64,000 bases of DNA from Aurantimonas endophytica (GCF_014196845.1 NZ_JACIEM010000002.1:186001-250000); one strand, 5' to 3'. Shown: positions 54,434-63,567, counted from the stretch's first letter. Program-made: numbers and translations. Notes: generated by a model not told the origin, from the letters alone.

Positions 54434-55238
54434 CCGGGGCGCTGGGCACCAGCGTCGCGGGTGCCGCTTGCTTCGGCTGGCGAGCCGGACGGCGCGTTCC
54501 GGCCGCCGCTGGGCGGCTCTCCTGCGCTGCGCCGGGCTGCGCCGCCGGTGACACCCGCCCGCTCTTCGCCGATGCCGGCAGGAACAGCGCGACGACGCCG
54601 AGCACCGAGCCGGCCGCCAGTACGGCCGCCTGGCCGTCGAGCTCCAGCGTCCACAGCGTCAGGAAGCTCACCGTCAGCCACAGCACCGGCGCCAGCGCCA
54701 GCAGGAAGCGCCAGCGCGAGCGGGTGAAGGCGAGCAGCCCCAGCGTCGCCATGGCGGTCGGATCGGGCGCGAGGCCGAACCATTCGAGGCCGTCGAACGC
54801 GCGGCCGGTGGCGGACGCCACCAGCGGATGGACGAGCAGCGTGTGCATCGTGACGATCGTGGCGACCAGCGCCCGCGGCGAATTCCGGTCGACCAACGGT
54901 TCGAGCCGCCCGGCGAGGGTCCCAAGCAGAACGAGCAGTCCGGCCTGGCCGAAGAAGAGCCATGCCGGGTAGACCGCCGCCCAGTTGATCGTCGCGTAGA
55001 CGCCGAGGAAGAACAGCGTGGCCGAGAGCGCGAAGGCGGCGGCCATCACCGCGGCGGCGATGCGCATGGCGGCCCAGACCTTCATCCTGATGGCCACGAG
55101 CGTTGCGAGCCCTGCCAGCACGGTCGCCGCCGGCAGCAGCCAGAACGCGCCGTTCATCTGGGCGAACAACCCCTCATAGGTGGCGGCGTCGAACAGCAGA
55201 AAGTCCTGGAGCCGGTAGGTCGTCAGATCATCGAGCAT
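54408..55238 (-). CDS. Membrane protein of the DUF6064-like type
   Basis: 276 residues with six to seven hydrophobic segments (FWLLPAATVLAGLATLVAI, IAAAVMAAAFALSATLFFLG, AWLFFGQAGLLVLLGTLAG, FLLALAPVLWLTVSFLTLW, VLAAGSVLGVVALFLPA) and a basic, Ala/Pro-rich tail. The arrangement resembles DUF6064 family proteins, which have no known function. The 3' end overlaps that of the barrel protein gene; the aldo/keto reductase gene lies 9 bases upstream on the same strand. Confidence 0.7.
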   Translation of the reverse strand: MLDDLTTYRLQDFLLFDAATYEGLFAQMNGAFWLLPAATVLAGLATLVAIRMKVWAAMRIAAAVMAAAFALSATLFFLGVYATINWAAVYPAWLFFGQAGLLVLLGTLAGRLEPLVDRNSPRALVATIVTMHTLLVHPLVASATGRAFDGLEWFGLAPDPTAMATLGLLAFTRSRWRFLLALAPVLWLTVSFLTLWTLELDGQAAVLAAGSVLGVVALFLPASAKSGRVSPAAQPGAAQESRPAAAGTRRPARQPKQAAPATLVPSAPVRSDTRRR

Positions 55239-55247
55239 GGTTGGGCC

Positions 55248-56171
55248 TTACAGGCTCTCGAAGGCGCGCGCCATCTCCGCCCTGAGCGCCGCGTCCGGCA
55301 TCGGGCCCTGCGCGGCACCCATGTTCTCGCGCAGATGCCCGACGCGTCGCGTCGCCGGGATCGCGACGGTGACGGCGGGATGCGACACGATGAACTTCAG
55401 CAGGAATTGCGGCCAGTTCGCTGCGCCGATCTCGGCCGCGACGGCCGGCAGCGGCGCGCTTTGCACCGCGTCGACCAGCGCGCCCTGGCGGAACGGCCGA
55501 TTGGCGATCACCGCGATGCCGCGCTCGGCGGCCAGCGGCAGGAGCCGCGCCTCGGCCTCCCGGTCGGCGATGTTGTAGGTCAGCTGGACGAAGTCGATCG
55601 GCCGCTCGCGCATGATTGCCTCGATGTCGTCGTGCCTTCGCCCGTGCGAGGTGGTGATGCCGACATGGCCGATGCGCCCTTCCGCCTTCATCGCCTCGAG
55701 CGTGTCGAGATGGCCTTCCCAGCCGAGAAGATTGTGGACCTGCATGAGGCCGAAGCGCGGCACGCCCCAGAGCGCCTGCGTCTCGGCGATCTGCGCCGGG
55801 CCGTCGTCGGCATCGGATATCCATACCTTGTCGGCGGCAAACAGCATCTCGGGAATGCCGATCTCGCGCAGGCCATGGCCGACCGTCGCCTGGGCCGAGC
55901 CATACATCGGCGAGGAATCGATCATGCCGCCGCCCATTTCGAAGAAGGCGCGCATGACGTCGGTCCGCTGCGCCAGGGCTGCCGGATCCTCGCCGACATT
56001 GAAGGTGATCCAGGTGCCGAGGCCGATGACGGGGAGGGCCATGCCCGAGGACGGGATACGCTTGGCGAAGGGCGCCTCGGCTTGCGCCCGGGCGCCGCGC
56101 GGCCATGTCGCCAGGGCCGCTGCGCCCGCTGCCGCGCCACCGATGAAGCGCCGTCGATCCATTCCCGCCAT
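55248..56171 (-). CDS. Aldo/keto reductase with a Tat export signal
   Basis: 307 residues. The N-terminus is a twin-arginine signal: DRRRFIGGAAAGAAALA, cleavage near ARAQA. The aldo/keto reductase barrel follows with a full catalytic tetrad: Asp85 and Tyr90 in MIDSSPMYGS, Lys115 in AADKVWI and His146 in LMQVHNLL. These enzymes reduce aldehydes and ketones with NADPH; a periplasmic one would have to bind its cofactor before export. It is divergent from the LacI regulator across 184 bases that contain a regulator site, so it may belong to the same sugar regulon. Confidence 0.87.
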   Translation of the reverse strand: MAGMDRRRFIGGAAAGAAALATWPRGARAQAEAPFAKRIPSSGMALPVIGLGTWITFNVGEDPAALAQRTDVMRAFFEMGGGMIDSSPMYGSAQATVGHGLREIGIPEMLFAADKVWISDADDGPAQIAETQALWGVPRFGLMQVHNLLGWEGHLDTLEAMKAEGRIGHVGITTSHGRRHDDIEAIMRERPIDFVQLTYNIADREAEARLLPLAAERGIAVIANRPFRQGALVDAVQSAPLPAVAAEIGAANWPQFLLKFIVSHPAVTVAIPATRRVGHLRENMGAAQGPMPDAALRAEMARAFESL

Positions 56172-56313
56172 CCCTGTCTCCTTGCTGAGTACGTGCCGTG
56201 CTGGTGCAACCGCCCCTGGCCAGCCAGGTTGCAGCCTCGGCCGCGTTCACCCGATCAACAGCACTTGACCAGCCGTGTCTCTGCCTGCGCCCGATGGCGC
56301 CGCGAGGCGCATT

Positions 56314-56331
56314 TTGAGTTGCGTAGCTCAA
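56314..56331. promoter_or_regulatory. Putative LacI-family operator 1
   Basis: TTGAGTTGCGTAGCTCAA, an imperfect palindrome with the central CG typical of LacI-family operators. It lies 25 bases before the lacI start and in the divergent region with the aldo/keto reductase gene. Its reverse complement matches operator 2 (57410-57427) at 16 of 18 positions. Confidence 0.75.
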
Positions 56332-56355
56332 CCAATCCCGGCTAGCGTCCGCGCC

Positions 56356-57390
56356 ATGGAGGACCATCCGCAGAGTACCCTGGTCGACGTCGCCCGCGAG
56401 GCCGGCGTCTCGCGTGCCACCGTCGACCGGGTCATCAACGGCCGCCCCAACGTCAAGGCCAAGACCGTCGCCAAGGTCCGCGACGCGATGGCCAGGCTGC
56501 ATTACCGGCCGGACCCGCTGGCGGCGGGTCTTGCGCGGCGCTCGCGCCATCGCTTCTGCTTCGTCCTGCCCACCGGCACCAACGCCTTCATGCAGGATCT
56601 CGCCTCCCACATCGCCACGATGGGCGACTGGCTGGCACGCAACCGCGCCTTCGTCGACCGGGTCGAGGTCGACGTCTTCGACCCGCAGGCGTTGGCGACG
56701 GCGCTCGACGAACTGCCCCGCGCCTATGACGGCGTGGCGGTGGTGGCGCTGGACGATCCGCTGGTGCGGGCCGCCATCGACCGGCTGGTCGCCGACGGCG
56801 TGCCGGTGGTGACGCTCGTCTCCGACGTGCCGGCCTCGCGGCGCCTGCGCTTCGTCGGCATCGACAACAGCGCCGCCGGCCGCACGGCGGCGATGCTGCT
56901 CGGGCGCTTCCTTGCCGGGCAGAAGGGCAGCGTCGGCGTCCTCGTCGGGTCGCTGTCGCTGCGCGACCACATGGAGCGCTGCTTCGGCTTCTCGCAACTG
57001 CTTGGCCGGGAGTTCCCCGGGCTTCGCATCCTGCCGGTCATGGAGATGCGCGACGACCGCGAACTTGCGGAGACGGCCGTGCGCGACCTCCTGAAGACCC
57101 ACCCTGATCTCGTGGCGCTCTACAATGCCGGCGCCGGCAACCAGGGCGTCGCGACGGCGCTCAAAGCCGCACGCAAGACGCCGCGCCTCGTCTTCGTCGC
57201 GCATGAGCTGACGCCGCTCTCGCGCGAATTGCTGCTCTCGGGCACCGCCGACGCCGTGATTGCCCAGAACCCCGGACACGAGGCGCGCTCGGCCGCCCGA
57301 CTGCTCCTGTCACGCGGCCTCGACGAGGCGATCATCGCCGAGCAGGAGCGGATCCGCATCGACATCTTCCTGCGCGAGAACCTGCCCTGA
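56356..57390 (+). CDS. LacI-family transcriptional regulator
   Basis: About 344 residues from ATG 56356; an upstream in-frame start would run through operator 1. The N-terminal helix-turn-helix (TLVDVAREAGVSRATVDRVI, hinge KAKTVAKVRDAMARLHYRPD) is followed by a periplasmic-binding-like sugar domain (LPTGTNAFMQDLASHI, GQKGSVGVLVGSLSL). The recognition helix reads ATVDRV where most LacI proteins have TVSRV. It probably represses the downstream isomerase-dehydrogenase-ABC genes and itself, because the same palindrome lies before both. Ligand unknown. Confidence 0.9.
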   Translation: MEDHPQSTLVDVAREAGVSRATVDRVINGRPNVKAKTVAKVRDAMARLHYRPDPLAAGLARRSRHRFCFVLPTGTNAFMQDLASHIATMGDWLARNRAFVDRVEVDVFDPQALATALDELPRAYDGVAVVALDDPLVRAAIDRLVADGVPVVTLVSDVPASRRLRFVGIDNSAAGRTAAMLLGRFLAGQKGSVGVLVGSLSLRDHMERCFGFSQLLGREFPGLRILPVMEMRDDRELAETAVRDLLKTHPDLVALYNAGAGNQGVATALKAARKTPRLVFVAHELTPLSRELLLSGTADAVIAQNPGHEARSAARLLLSRGLDEAIIAEQERIRIDIFLRENLP

Positions 57391-57409
57391 TCGCCGGTTA
57401 TGGAATTTT

Positions 57410-57427
57410 TTGAGCTACGCACTTCAA
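57410..57427. promoter_or_regulatory. Putative LacI-family operator 2
   Basis: TTGAGCTACGCACTTCAA, 20 bases after the lacI stop and 94 bases before the isomerase gene start. It shares 16 of 18 positions with the reverse complement of operator 1, including the first 12 in a row. Position fits repression of the isomerase-led operon. The preceding T-run (57405-57411) might also help end lacI transcripts, but there is no stem. Confidence 0.75.
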
Positions 57428-57521
57428 AACCTTCTGGGCCTGTGCGAGGGTCCGGGCACGTTTGGCGCGATGGGAGGAAATCGATCGCGCCGCCGATGGA
57501 CAGGCGCCTGGGAGGGCAATC

Positions 57522-58580
57522 ATGAAGACGATGAAGGGGCCGGGGATCTTCCTCGCCCAGTTCGCCGGTGACGATGCGCCGTTCAACGACCTGAAGTCGA
57601 TCGCCGGCTGGGCCGCCGGGCACGGCTACAAGGGCGTACAGATCCCGACCTGGGACGCGCGGCTGATCGACCTGAAGAAGGCGGCCGAGTCCAAGGACTA
57701 TTGCGACGAGATCACCGGCATCTGCCGCGAGGCCGGTGTCGAAATCACCGATCTGTCGACCCATCTCCAGGGCCAGCTCGTCGCGGTGCATCCGGCCTTC
57801 GACGAGGCCTTCGATGGTTTCGCCGCGCCGGAAGTGCGCGGCAACCCGAAGGCCCGACAGGCATGGGCGGTCGACCAGCTGAAGCTGGCGGCCAAAGCCT
57901 CGGCGAATTTCGGCTTCACCAGCCACGTGACCTTCCCAGGCGCGCTCGCCTGGCCATTCCTCTATCCCTGGCCGCAGCGGCCGGCCGGGCTGATCGACAC
58001 CGCGTTCGAGGAACTGGCGAAGCGCTGGGTGCCGATCCTCGACGCGTTCGACGCGGCGGGATGCGACGTCGGCTACGAGATCCATCCGGGCGAGGACGTC
58101 TTCGACGGCGCCACGTTCGAGATGTTCCTTGAAGCCTGCGGCGATCATCCGCGCTGCCAGATCAACTACGACCCGTCGCATTTCGTGCTGCAGCAGCTCG
58201 ATTACCTCGAATTCATCGACATCTACCACGAGCGAATCTGCGCCTTCCACGTCAAGGACGCCGAGTTCAATCCGACTGGCCGGCAGGGCGCCTATTCCGG
58301 CTACCAGCCCTGGGTGAAGCGGGCGGCCCGCTTCCGCTCGCTGGGCGACGGCCAGGTGGATTTCGCCGGCATCTTCTCCAAGCTCGCGGAACACGACTAC
58401 GATTCCTGGGCGGTGCTCGAATGGGAGTGCTGCCTGAAATCGCCCGAGCAGGGCGCGGCCGAGGGCGCGCCCTTCATCGCCGCGCACATCATCGAGGTCA
58501 CCGACAAGGCCTTCGACGATTTCGCCTCCGGTGGGACTGACGAGGCGGCCAACCGCCGCATGCTCGGCATCGGCGGCTGA
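57522..58580 (+). CDS. Sugar phosphate isomerase/epimerase family protein (TIM barrel)
   Basis: About 352 residues from ATG 57522 (GGGAGGGCAATC upstream). The AP-endonuclease-2-like barrel keeps its divalent-metal ligands: Glu in VGYEIHPGED, Asp in INYDPSHFV, His in CAFHVKDAEF, and Glu in AVLEWECC. It resembles the YcjR group (3-dehydro-sugar 4-epimerase) and other rhizobial genes paired with Gfo/Idh/MocA dehydrogenases. It is first in the operon behind operator 2 and 11 bases before the dehydrogenase. Substrate unknown. Confidence 0.85.
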   Translation: MKTMKGPGIFLAQFAGDDAPFNDLKSIAGWAAGHGYKGVQIPTWDARLIDLKKAAESKDYCDEITGICREAGVEITDLSTHLQGQLVAVHPAFDEAFDGFAAPEVRGNPKARQAWAVDQLKLAAKASANFGFTSHVTFPGALAWPFLYPWPQRPAGLIDTAFEELAKRWVPILDAFDAAGCDVGYEIHPGEDVFDGATFEMFLEACGDHPRCQINYDPSHFVLQQLDYLEFIDIYHERICAFHVKDAEFNPTGRQGAYSGYQPWVKRAARFRSLGDGQVDFAGIFSKLAEHDYDSWAVLEWECCLKSPEQGAAEGAPFIAAHIIEVTDKAFDDFASGGTDEAANRRMLGIGG

Positions 58581-58591
58581 GGGAGGGCGGC

Positions 58592-59761
58592 ATGGCTATC
58601 GAAGGACGCGACGAGACCCACGCGCGGCGGATCCGCTACGGCATGGTCGGCGGCGGGCAGGGCGCCTTCATCGGCGGCGTGCACCGTATCGCCGCCCGCA
58701 TCGACGACCGGTTCGAGCTCGTCGCCGGCGCATTGTCGTCGACGCCGGAAAAGGCCAAGGCGTCGGCCGCCGAGATCGGCCTCGATCCGGCGCGCAGCTA
58801 CGGCTCCTACGAGGAGATGGCGACGGCCGAGAAGGCCCGCGAGGACGGCATCGAGGCGGTGGCGATCGTCACGCCCAACCACATGCATTTCCCGGTGGCC
58901 AAGACCTTCCTCGATGCCGGCTTCCACGTCATCTGCGACAAGCCGATGACGACGACGCTGGCCGAGGCGCGCGAGCTGGCCGCGATCGCCCGGGCATCGG
59001 GCAAGGTGTTCGTGCTGACCCACAATTACACCGGCTATCCGATGATCCGCCAGGCGCGGGCCATGGTGGCGGCGGGCGATCTGGGCGACATCCGCGTCGT
59101 CGTCGCCGAATATGCGCAGGACTGGCTAGCCGGACGCACCGAGGACACCGGCTCCAAGCAGGCCGGCTGGCGCGTCGACCCGGAAAAGGCCGGCGCCGGC
59201 GGCGCGATCGGCGATATCGGCACCCACGCCCACAACCTCGCCTGCTTTGTCACCGGCCTGAAGGTCGAGCGGCTATCGGCCGACCTCTCCTCCTTCGTCG
59301 AGGGCCGCCGGCTCGACGACAATGCCTCGATGCTGCTGCGTTTTGCCGGCGGCGCAAAGGGCATGCTCTGGGCGAGCCAGGTCGCGGTCGGCAATGAGAA
59401 CGGGCTGACGCTGCGCGTCTATGGCGACAGAGGCGGGTTGGAATGGTGCCAGGAAGAGCCGAACAAGCTCTGGTTCACCCCGCTCGGCGAGCCGAAGCGC
59501 CTCCTGACCCGCAACGGCGCCGGTGCCAACGCCGCGTCGACGTCGGTGTCGCGCCTGCCGGCCGGGCACCCTGAAGGCTATCTCGAGGGCTTTGCGACGA
59601 TCTACGCCGATGCCGCGGAACTGATCCGCGCCGCCGACGAAGGCCGCGCGCCGCCGGAGGGCCTCGCGCTGCCCACCATCGAGGACGGCATCGACGGCCT
59701 CGCCTTCATCGAGGCCTGCGTCGCCTCCTCGAAGCAGGACGGCGCATGGGTCGCGCTGTGA
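58592..59761 (+). CDS. Gfo/Idh/MocA family oxidoreductase
   Basis: 389 residues. An N-terminal Rossmann fold (YGMVGGGQGAFIGGVHRIAA) with AIVTPNHMHFPVA and the catalytic CDKPMTTTLAEA (Lys of the EKP-type motif) is followed by the alpha/beta domain containing AGGAIGDIGTHAHNLACF with the conserved Asp and His. Such enzymes oxidise sugar or polyol hydroxyls with NAD(P). It follows the isomerase gene directly; the pair may form and rearrange a keto-sugar. A 271-base stretch with palindromic repeats separates it from the transporter genes. Confidence 0.9.
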   Translation: MAIEGRDETHARRIRYGMVGGGQGAFIGGVHRIAARIDDRFELVAGALSSTPEKAKASAAEIGLDPARSYGSYEEMATAEKAREDGIEAVAIVTPNHMHFPVAKTFLDAGFHVICDKPMTTTLAEARELAAIARASGKVFVLTHNYTGYPMIRQARAMVAAGDLGDIRVVVAEYAQDWLAGRTEDTGSKQAGWRVDPEKAGAGGAIGDIGTHAHNLACFVTGLKVERLSADLSSFVEGRRLDDNASMLLRFAGGAKGMLWASQVAVGNENGLTLRVYGDRGGLEWCQEEPNKLWFTPLGEPKRLLTRNGAGANAASTSVSRLPAGHPEGYLEGFATIYADAAELIRAADEGRAPPEGLALPTIEDGIDGLAFIEACVASSKQDGAWVAL

Positions 59762-59772
59762 AACCCGCCGCC

Positions 59773-59990
59773 GCCCCTCTCCCCCCTTGTGGGGGAGAAA
59801 GCGATTTCATCGCCTTGGGGCCGCAGGTCCCAAGCGATAGAAATCGCAAGAGAGGGGCAACTGCGCCTTCTTTCGAGGGTGAGAGCGGCGATCTACGTCC
59901 GAAACCCCTCTCTTGTCTTTTCAGCGGTTTGGACCGCGCTGCGCTTGGCCCAATTCCGCGAAAAGACGTTCTCTCCCTCAAGGGGAGAGA
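59773..59990. repeat. Palindromic intergenic repeat element (rhizobial RIME-like)
   Basis: Within the 271-base gap before the ABC ATPase gene. Outer arms GCCCCTCT (59773-59780) and AGAGGGGC (59851-59858) enclose two hairpins: a C/G stem around CTTGT and a long stem starting GCGATTTC (59801) and ending GAAATCGC (59847). A third hairpin, CTCTCCC with GGGGAGAG, is at 59971-59989. The CCCTCTCCCCC...GGGGGAGA start is typical of repeats scattered in rhizobial genomes. No gene was found here. Confidence 0.7.
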
Positions 59991-60032
59991 GGGCGCTCTG
60001 TCTTGTGCCGGCGCCGCGAAGGTGCGCACGCA

Positions 60033-61547
60033 ATGAGCGCCCGGCCCGCCCCGATCCTCGCAGCGCGCGGCGTGCGCAAGTCGTTCGGCCCGGTCGAGGT
60101 GCTGCACGGCATCGACTTCGCGCTGCGGCCGGGCGAGGTGCATGCGCTGGTCGGCGAGAACGGCGCCGGCAAGTCGACGCTGATGAAGTGCCTGGCGGGC
60201 TATCAGAAGCCGACGAACGGCGAGATCCTGCTCAACGGCGAGCCGATCGACTTCGCCGACAGCGAGGCCGCCGAGCACGCCGGGATCGTGCTCATCCACC
60301 AGGAGTTCAATCTCGCCGAACAGCTCTCGGCGGAGGCCAACATCTTCCTCGGCCGGGAGATCAAAAAAGGCTTCTTCCTCGACTGGAAGGCGATGCGCGA
60401 GAAGGCCGGGCAGCTCCTGCGCGAGCTCGGCACGCCGATCGACACGCGGCTGCCGGTGTCGCAGCTGTCGGTGTCACAGAAGCAGATGGTCGAGATAGCC
60501 AAGGCGTTGGCCCGGAACGCGCTCGTATTGATCATGGACGAGCCGACGGCGGTGCTGACGCTGCGCGAGGCCGAGGTGCTGTTCGCGCAGATCGACCGGC
60601 TGAAGGCCGACGGCGTCGCCATCCTCTACACCTCGCACAAGCTCGACGAGATCGCCCGGGTCGCCGACGAGGTGACCGTCCTGCGCGACGGCAGCTTCGT
60701 CGCCGATGCGCCGGTCGCCGAGATGTCACCCGACCGCATGGCCGAGCTGATGGTCGGCCGCCAGCTGAGCGATCTCTTCCCGCAAAAGGACCCGGATGCC
60801 GCAGCCGAGATCGTCCTCTCGGTCCGCGACTTTTCCGTCCCCGGCCATGTCGAGACGGCGAGTTTCGACCTGCGGCGCGGCGAGATCCTCGGCTTCGCCG
60901 GGCTCGTCGGGGCCGGCCGCACCGAGCTGATGGAAGGCATCATGGGGCTGCGCCCCGCCACAGGCACGATTCAGCGGAACGGCGCCACCGTGCGCATCCG
61001 CAACCCGAAGGACGCGACGGGGCATGGGATTGGCTACCTCACCGAGGACCGCAAGGGCTGCGGCCTGCTGCTCGGCTACGGCATGCGCGAAAACCTGACG
61101 CTGCTCGGCCTCGACCGCTTCTCCGGCATCTTCGTCGACGAGAAGGCCGAGGACCAGGCGCTGGACACGGCGATCAAGCGCTTCGACATCCGCGCCGGCT
61201 CGCGCACGATCCCGGTCGGCAACCTCTCCGGCGGCAACCAGCAGAAGCTGTTGCTCGCCAAGACCATGCTGGTCGAGCCGCAGATCGTCATCCTCGACGA
61301 GCCGACCCGCGGCATCGACATCGGTACCAAGCAGCAGATCTACAATTTCATCCACCAGCTCGCCGCCGAAGGGCGGGCCGTGATCGTCATCTCCTCCGAG
61401 ATGTCGGAGGTCATCGGGCTCTGCCATCGCGTCATCGTCATGCGTTCCGGCCGGCTCAACGGCGAGGTGGCTGGAGACGACGTGACGGAGGAGGCCATCG
61501 TCCGCCGGGCCATGGGACTGGAAGGAAGTGCATCGCATGTCGGCTGA
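60033..61547 (+). CDS. Sugar ABC transporter ATP-binding protein (RbsA/MglA type)
   Basis: About 504 residues from ATG 60033 with two ABC domains, as in all ribose/galactose-type ATPases. Domain 1 has Walker A GENGAGKST (residues ~41-49), signature LSVSQKQMVEIAKAL and LIMDEPTAVL. Domain 2 has the degenerate P-loop GLVGAGRTEL and a full signature LSGGNQQKLLLAKTML with ILDEPTRGIDIG. It energises uptake of a monosaccharide or polyol with the next two genes. The permease start overlaps its 3' end by 11 bases. Confidence 0.92.
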   Translation: MSARPAPILAARGVRKSFGPVEVLHGIDFALRPGEVHALVGENGAGKSTLMKCLAGYQKPTNGEILLNGEPIDFADSEAAEHAGIVLIHQEFNLAEQLSAEANIFLGREIKKGFFLDWKAMREKAGQLLRELGTPIDTRLPVSQLSVSQKQMVEIAKALARNALVLIMDEPTAVLTLREAEVLFAQIDRLKADGVAILYTSHKLDEIARVADEVTVLRDGSFVADAPVAEMSPDRMAELMVGRQLSDLFPQKDPDAAAEIVLSVRDFSVPGHVETASFDLRRGEILGFAGLVGAGRTELMEGIMGLRPATGTIQRNGATVRIRNPKDATGHGIGYLTEDRKGCGLLLGYGMRENLTLLGLDRFSGIFVDEKAEDQALDTAIKRFDIRAGSRTIPVGNLSGGNQQKLLLAKTMLVEPQIVILDEPTRGIDIGTKQQIYNFIHQLAAEGRAVIVISSEMSEVIGLCHRVIVMRSGRLNGEVAGDDVTEEAIVRRAMGLEGSASHVG

Positions 61548-62535
61548 AGCCAGCTCCGTCGCAAAGCCTCGGAAGGGCGTGGACTTCCACGTGCTGGGGC
61601 CGCTGGTCGCGCTGGTGGCGCTGGTCATTCTCGGCATGTCGCTGAACGACCAGTTCCTGTCTTCCGGCAACGTCACCAACGTCCTCGCCCGCTCGGCCTT
61701 CATCGGCATCATCGCGGTGGGAGCGACCTTCGTCATCACCATCGGCGGGCTCGATCTGTCGGTCGGCTCGATGGCGGCCTTCCTCGCCGGCGTCACGATC
61801 ATCATCCTCAACGCCCTGGTGCCGGTGCTCGGCATTGGCTGGAACACGATCATCGTCGGCATGGCGGCCTGTCTGCTGCTCGGCCTGGCCGCCGGTTTCC
61901 TCAATGGCATCCTGATCACCGTCGGGCGGATCGAGGCCTTCATCGTGACGCTCGGCACGCTCGGCATCTTCCGTTCGCTGGTGGTCTGGCTGGCCGACGG
62001 CGGCACGCTGTCGCTGAATTTCGAGCTGCGCGAGGTCTACCGGCCGGTCTATTACGGCGGCGTCGCCGGCATCGCCTGGCCGATCATCGTCTTCGCCCTC
62101 GTCGCCATCGCCGGCGAGATCGTCATGCGCAAGACCGCCTACGGGCGGCATGCGGCGGCGGTCGGCTCCAATGCCCAGGTGGCGCGCTATTCGGCGATCC
62201 ACGTCGATCGGGTGCGGCTCGCCACCTACATGCTGCAGGGCATGCTCGTCGGCATCGCGACGATCATGTACGTGCCGCGCCTCGGCTCGGCCTCCTCGAC
62301 CACCGGCATCCTCTGGGAGCTCGAGGCGATCGCCGCGGTGATCATCGGCGGCACCGTCCTGAAGGGCGGTTTCGGCCGCGTCTGGGGCACGGTCGTCGGC
62401 GTGGTGATCCTCAGCCTGATCGACAACATTCTCAATCTGACGGACCTCGTCAGCCCCTATCTCAACGGGGCGATCCAGGGCGTCATCATCATTCTGGCCG
62501 TCGTCTTGCAGCGCGGCCGAAAAGGCGCGGCTTGA
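61537..62535 (+). CDS. Sugar ABC transporter permease (RbsC/XylH type)
   Basis: About 332 residues from ATG 61537 (GGAAGGAAG upstream; a GTG at 61528 is an alternative). About ten membrane helices and the BPD_transp_2 signature GGLDLSVGSMAAFLAG plus AVGSNAQVARYSAIHVDRV, IAAVIIGGTVLKGGFGRVWG. Family: integral membrane channel of ribose-type importers. Overlap with the ATPase gene implies coupled translation. Confidence 0.92.
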   Translation: MSAEASSVAKPRKGVDFHVLGPLVALVALVILGMSLNDQFLSSGNVTNVLARSAFIGIIAVGATFVITIGGLDLSVGSMAAFLAGVTIIILNALVPVLGIGWNTIIVGMAACLLLGLAAGFLNGILITVGRIEAFIVTLGTLGIFRSLVVWLADGGTLSLNFELREVYRPVYYGGVAGIAWPIIVFALVAIAGEIVMRKTAYGRHAAAVGSNAQVARYSAIHVDRVRLATYMLQGMLVGIATIMYVPRLGSASSTTGILWELEAIAAVIIGGTVLKGGFGRVWGTVVGVVILSLIDNILNLTDLVSPYLNGAIQGVIIILAVVLQRGRKGAA

Positions 62536-62562
62536 ATTCGCGTCGCAACCGGGAGGAATGAC

Positions 62563-63525
62563 ATGAAGAAACTGATGAAACTCGCAGGAGCAGGCTTGGT
62601 CGCCGCTTCGCTGGCGCTGCCGAGCCTTGCCACCGCGCAGGATGCCGAGCCGGTGACGATCGGCGTCTCGATTCCGGCGGCCACGCATGGCTGGACCGGC
62701 GGCGTGAACTTCCACGCCCAGCAGGCGATCGACAGCCTGAAGGAGACCTATCCGCATCTGGAGTTCGTCCTCGCCACGGCGGGTGACCCGGGCAAGCAGG
62801 TCTCCGACGTCGAGGACATGATGGCGACGCGCGACATCGACGCGCTGGTCATCCTGCCGTTCGAATCCGATCCGCTGACCGGGCCGGTGAAGCGCGTCGC
62901 CGATGCCGGCAAGTGGGTGACGGTGGTGGACCGGGGTCTCGCCCAGGAGGGCATCGAGGACCTCTACGTTGCGGGCGACAACACCGCCTTCGGCCGCGTC
63001 GCCGGCGAGTACTTCAAGGAGAAGATGCCCGACGGCGGCAAGATCGTCGCGCTTCGCGGCATTCCGACGACCATCGACAACGAGCGGGTCGAGGCCTTCG
63101 AGGCCGCCCTCGAAGGCTCGAACATCGAGATCATCGGGATGGAGCACGGCGACTGGAACCGCGACAAGGCCTTCGAGGTGATGCAGGACTTCCTGTCGCG
63201 CTTCCCCGAGATCGACGCGGTCTGGGCTTCCGACGACGACATGGCGCTTGGCGTCATCGAGGCAATCAACCAGGCCGGCCGCGAGGGCGACATGTGGGTG
63301 CTCGGCGGTGCCGGCATGAAGCAGATGATCGAGCGGGTGAAGGCCGGCGACGCCATGGTCCCGGCCGACGTCACCTACCCGCCGGCGATGATTGCCACGG
63401 CGATCCGGCTGACCGCCGACCGCTTCGTGTCGCAGGCGCCGATGGAAGGCCGCTTCATCATCGGCTCAGTGCTGGTGACCCCTGAAAACGCCGACCAGTA
63501 TCTCTACCCGGACTCGCCGTTCTGA
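62563..63525 (+). CDS. Sugar ABC transporter periplasmic substrate-binding protein
   Basis: 320 residues with a clear signal peptide ([17 protein letters not shown]) and a periplasmic-binding protein type 4 (RbsB-like) fold: [68 protein letters not shown]. The ligand is not identifiable by eye; the [10 protein letters not shown] start of the pocket resembles ribose/xylose-type proteins. GGGAGGAATGAC precedes the ATG. Last gene of the transporter unit. Confidence 0.9.
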   Translation: MKKLMKLAGAGLVAASLALPSLATAQDAEPVTIGVSIPAATHGWTGGVNFHAQQAIDSLKETYPHLEFVLATAGDPGKQVSDVEDMMATRDIDALVILPFESDPLTGPVKRVADAGKWVTVVDRGLAQEGIEDLYVAGDNTAFGRVAGEYFKEKMPDGGKIVALRGIPTTIDNERVEAFEAALEGSNIEIIGMEHGDWNRDKAFEVMQDFLSRFPEIDAVWASDDDMALGVIEAINQAGREGDMWVLGGAGMKQMIERVKAGDAMVPADVTYPPAMIATAIRLTADRFVSQAPMEGRFIIGSVLVTPENADQYLYPDSPF

Positions 63526-63567
63526 TCGCGAGATCCGGTCCAGGCCCGCGATATCCCAGCGGGCTTC

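Noticed and set aside
59789-61645. Alternative long frame over the sugar ABC ATPase gene
   Set aside because: Arg/Ala-rich frame-shifted reading of the ATPase gene; the true frame has both Walker and signature motifs.
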